From Aminobacter aminovorans (GTDB taxonomy: Bacteria; Pseudomonadota; Alphaproteobacteria; Rhizobiales; Rhizobiaceae): a stretch of 64,000 bases of DNA. The notes under the pieces were generated by a model. The model saw nothing but the letters and a program-made list of their open reading frames with translations, did not search any database and was not told the origin of the DNA. A program made the translations under genes and the position numbers. Shown piece after piece: positions 61,689 to 64,000 of this stretch. The stretch covers positions 4,107,501 through 4,171,500 of the forward strand of contig NZ_UFSM01000001.1 of the NCBI RefSeq assembly GCF_900445235.1, in the 5' to 3' direction. Each line of letters begins with the position of its first letter. Within the stretch, counting starts at the first letter, position 1.

Positions 61689-62291
61689 TCAGCGGCTGGC
61701 TGTGCGCAAAAGCTTGCACAGTTCGCGCAGGTCGCTCTCGAATGCACCCGGGTTGGACAGCACCATCTTGCAGCGCTTCACATAGGCAGCGACCTGGGCT
61801 TGCGACATGCCGCCGATGACGCCGGGGTTGATGCCGGGGCCGCCGGGGCCACCAGGACCACCCGGTCCGCCGGGACCGCCAGGACCGGCAATACCGGGTC
61901 CGCCGATGTTGACGCCGATATCGGCGAGCGTGTTGCCGCCGAGGCCGACATTGGCCTTGACGTCGGCCAGGCCCTTGTTACCGGCGACATTGGCGCTGGC
62001 ATTTGCCGTCAGGCCCTTGTTGCCGCCGACAGAGGCATTGGCCTTGGCATCAGCCAGGCCCTTGCTGCCGCCGACATCGGCGTTGACGTCTGCATTGACG
62101 CCGCCCGAACCACCGACGGTTGCACCGACATCGACGCCAAGTCCTCTTGAATTGCTGTTGCCGATGTCGACAGAGACGCCGAGGCCCTTGCTACGGTCGC
62201 CGATGTCCAGGGCGCTGGCTGGCGCGCAGAGCGCCGCGAAAACGATACCACCCGCCAGTGTCTTGGCTATTGCCTTCGATATACTAGTCAT
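61689..62291 (-). CDS. Secreted Gly-rich repeat protein with collagen-like tract
   Basis: 200 residues with a signal peptide (AIAKTLAGGIVFAALCAPAS, then ALD). Imperfect 14-15-residue repeats follow, each with NKGL or SKGL and Ala/Asn/Val-rich strands (SKGLADAKANASVGG, NKGLTANASANVAG, NKGLADVKANVGLGG). A collagen-like run of Gly-Pro-Gly-Gly units lies at about residues 137-155, then a helical end with two Cys (AYVKRCKMVLSN and LRELCKLL). The repeats could form a solenoid or adhesive surface. ATG 62289-62291 with GGGAG upstream. Function unknown. Confidence 0.8.
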   Translation of the reverse strand: MTSISKAIAKTLAGGIVFAALCAPASALDIGDRSKGLGVSVDIGNSNSRGLGVDVGATVGGSGGVNADVNADVGGSKGLADAKANASVGGNKGLTANASANVAGNKGLADVKANVGLGGNTLADIGVNIGGPGIAGPGGPGGPGGPGGPGGPGINPGVIGGMSQAQVAAYVKRCKMVLSNPGAFESDLRELCKLLRTASR

Positions 62292-62496
62292 GGATGTCTC
62301 CCTGTGGTTGCCGATCACAGCACCCAGCCACGAGACTGGCTGCTGACCTAGTAACGCACCCGCGTGTCAATAAGTTTCACATTCCCCCCAGACATCTTCA
62401 ACTTTTTTACTGACCACCTGAATTGCGTTACATGCAACAGTAGACGATTGAATCCTTTTAATTATGTTGGCCAGAAGCATAAAATTTTATGCAACT

Positions 62497-63009
62497 TCAA
62501 GCGAATGCTCTGCCGTCTTCGGTGCGCTGGAAATAGATCAGGTCGAGAGCTACGGATGGGCGCCCGAGAACTGTCAGGATCATGTGCGCCTGGCCGCGAT
62601 GATGCGTCTGGTGGTTGAAAAGATGCATCAGCGCCGGCGCCAGCCGCTGCGAGATGGTGCGCATGTCGGTGATGGTCATGTAGGTGAAGCGGCCGGCGAA
62701 CGCCTTGTCGGCGAGCGAACCGATCCACTCGACGATGCGCCTGTCCTCGGCCTGGCGCGCAGCGCGCAATCTGGCGAAGTCGGCATGGATGATGGCGTCG
62801 AGCTGAGATGGCGCATCGCCCTCGCCGGTGAAACGCTTCAGCCAGACACGGTCGGCGACCAGCAGATGATTGAGCGTTCCCTTCATCGACTTGAAGACGG
62901 CGCCGGTGTCGCGCTCATAGTCTTGCGTTTCGAGCTCGGCTGCTGCGTCATAGACACGCTCGTTGGCCCATTGATTATACGCCGCCAACATCATGAAATG
63001 CTGTTTCAT
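62497..63009 (-). CDS. DinB-family protein
   Basis: 170 residues, four-helix bundle. The metal-binding His triad is visible: one in GTLNHLLVADRVWL, two in HLFNHQTHHRGQAH. DinB/YfiT-like enzymes are thiol-dependent S-transferases or metal hydrolases. The start AAYNQWANERVYDAAAELE is typical. It diverges from the GST gene by 63 bases. ATG 63007-63009 with AGGGA upstream. Confidence 0.9.
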   Translation of the reverse strand: MKQHFMMLAAYNQWANERVYDAAAELETQDYERDTGAVFKSMKGTLNHLLVADRVWLKRFTGEGDAPSQLDAIIHADFARLRAARQAEDRRIVEWIGSLADKAFAGRFTYMTITDMRTISQRLAPALMHLFNHQTHHRGQAHMILTVLGRPSVALDLIYFQRTEDGRAFA

Positions 63010-63072
63010 CCGATATTCCCTGAATGCTTCGAAAATCGTCTTCTTACTACAGCCCATCGGGAACAGCCGCCA

Positions 63073-63765
63073 ATGACCATTCTCCTCTACGACCTCGTCG
63101 GCAGCGATATGGCGCGCCCGTTCAGCCCGCATTGCTGGAAGGTGGCGATGGCGCTGGAGCATAAGGGGCTCGAATACCGCACCGTGCCGACGCGTTTTCT
63201 CGACGTAGCGGCGGTCGAAGGCGGCATTTCCAAAACCGTGCCTGTCATCCGCGACGGCGATCATGTGGTCGCCGATTCCTTCGCCATCGCGCTCTATCTC
63301 GAACATGCCTATCCGGATCGTCCGTCGCTGTTTGCCGGCGCCGGCGGCGAGGCCCATGCCCGCTTCGTCGAGCGCTGGTCGCAGTTGACGATCCATCCCT
63401 ATATCGGTGCTGCCGCGCTGACCGCCCTTCACGCCATGCAGGACGGGGCCAATGCCGCCTATTTCCGCGGCAGCCGGGAGCAGCGTTTCGGCAAGACGCT
63501 CGAAGAGGTGACGGCAGGGCGCGATGCCGGGCTCGCCAGCTTCAGGGCATCGCTCGAGCCGCTGCGCAGCATGCTTGCCTACCAGCCCTTTGTCGGCGGC
63601 GACGGTCCGCTGTTTGCCGACTACATCGTGTTCGGCGCGCTGCAATGGGCCCGCATCGCCATGCCCTACCGATTGCTCGACGACGCCGACCCGATCGCTG
63701 CCTGGTTTGGCCGCTGCCTCGCCCTGCATGGCGGCCTGGCTGCCCGCGTGGCTGCGGCGGCCTAG
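63073..63765 (+). CDS. Glutathione S-transferase family protein
   Basis: 230 residues. The N-domain has ARPFSPHCWKVAMALEHKGL (Ser/Cys near the glutathione thiol site) and ADSFAIALYLEHAYPDRPSL; the C-domain ends in LFADYIVFGALQWARIA. It is similar to the beta-etherase-like GST group (PFSPHCWK). Divergent from DinB, 74 bases before ndk. Substrate unknown. Confidence 0.88.
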   Translation: MTILLYDLVGSDMARPFSPHCWKVAMALEHKGLEYRTVPTRFLDVAAVEGGISKTVPVIRDGDHVVADSFAIALYLEHAYPDRPSLFAGAGGEAHARFVERWSQLTIHPYIGAAALTALHAMQDGANAAYFRGSREQRFGKTLEEVTAGRDAGLASFRASLEPLRSMLAYQPFVGGDGPLFADYIVFGALQWARIAMPYRLLDDADPIAAWFGRCLALHGGLAARVAAAA

Positions 63766-63839
63766 CCCCTTGGCAATGCGGCGGGCGGCCTGTATAGACC
63801 CCGCCACACTGCAAATCCCAGAGATCACAAGGACCAGAC

Positions 63840-64000
63840 ATGGCGATCGAACGCACATTTTCGATGATCAAGCCGGACGCAACCCGCCGCAACCTGACCG
63901 GCGCCATCACCAAGATGCTCGAAGACGCCGGCCTGCGCGTCGTCGCTTCGAAGCGCGTCTGGATGAGCCGTCGCGAGGCCGAAGGCTTCTACGCCGTCCA
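63840..64000 (+). CDS. ndk: Nucleoside diphosphate kinase (partial)
   Basis: The first 53 or so codons before the window ends. [20 protein letters not shown] is the standard Ndk N-terminus, followed by [20 protein letters not shown]. It transfers phosphate between NTPs and NDPs through a phosphohistidine located beyond the edge. AAGGA precedes the ATG at 63840. Confidence 0.96.
   Translation, partial: MAIERTFSMIKPDATRRNLTGAITKMLEDAGLRVVASKRVWMSRREAEGFYAV

Overview
The window comes from a high-GC alphaproteobacterium, most likely a Hyphomicrobiales member of the Phyllobacteriaceae (Mesorhizobium/Aminobacter type). This rests on gene content and order: hdaA, an AI-2E family permease and a pgsA-like gene divergent from purM-purN; an NDUFS4-like complex I protein beside tRNA genes; abundant ABC importers; and families of palindromic intergenic repeats. 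The taxon is an inference. Most of the DNA looks chromosomal.

Layout. 0-6 kb: an Ala/Pro-tailed membrane protein (cut by the left edge), a HisKA_2-type sensor kinase, a 55-residue protein, an Omp25/Omp31-type porin with two terminators, a small membrane-protein remnant, tRNA-Arg(TCT), the NDUFS4-like gene, tRNA-Pro(TGG) and an XRE-cupin regulator. 5.4-14 kb: an amide/hydantoin module. An AmiC-like sensor and an AmiR-like ANTAR antiterminator diverge from hyuA-hyuB and an NCS1 permease. 14-18.6 kb: a DUF7660-like protein, a hybrid kinase divergent from a NarL-type regulator, a LysE exporter and a block of repeats. 18.5-26.7 kb: a second AmiC/ANTAR pair leads an operon with a peptide-type ABC importer and a formamidase/acetamidase. 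27-31 kb: a LuxR regulator, then an accessory island with a Shedu-type nuclease, a RES-domain protein and an IS5-type transposase remnant. 31.9-37 kb: hdaA, permease, pgsA-like, purM, purN and a SixA-like phosphatase. 37-42.2 kb: a MarR-tautomerase pair, a CDF cation exporter and a LysR/GST divergon. 42.3-48.3 kb: vanA, LysR, vanB, then class III alcohol dehydrogenase and Gfa, which would remove the formaldehyde released by vanillate demethylation, and an orphan NMT1-type binding protein. 48.9-54 kb: a LysR regulator, a polar amino-acid ABC importer and a MalY/PatB-type C-S lyase. 54-64 kb: a secreted esterase, a molybdopterin oxidoreductase, an ABC-F protein, an MFS exporter, a secreted repeat protein with a collagen-like tract, DinB, GST and the start of ndk.

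The most coherent story is RNA-based. Two AmiC/ANTAR pairs sit beside two amide-related catabolic modules. Leader regions near them (about 5453-5520, 7861-7928, 8142-8159 and 18562-18640) show short stem-loops, several with six-base loops. Three of the four also carry an intrinsic terminator; the hyuA leader does not. This fits ligand-controlled ANTAR antitermination and makes this part of the window a candidate amide-responsive regulon.
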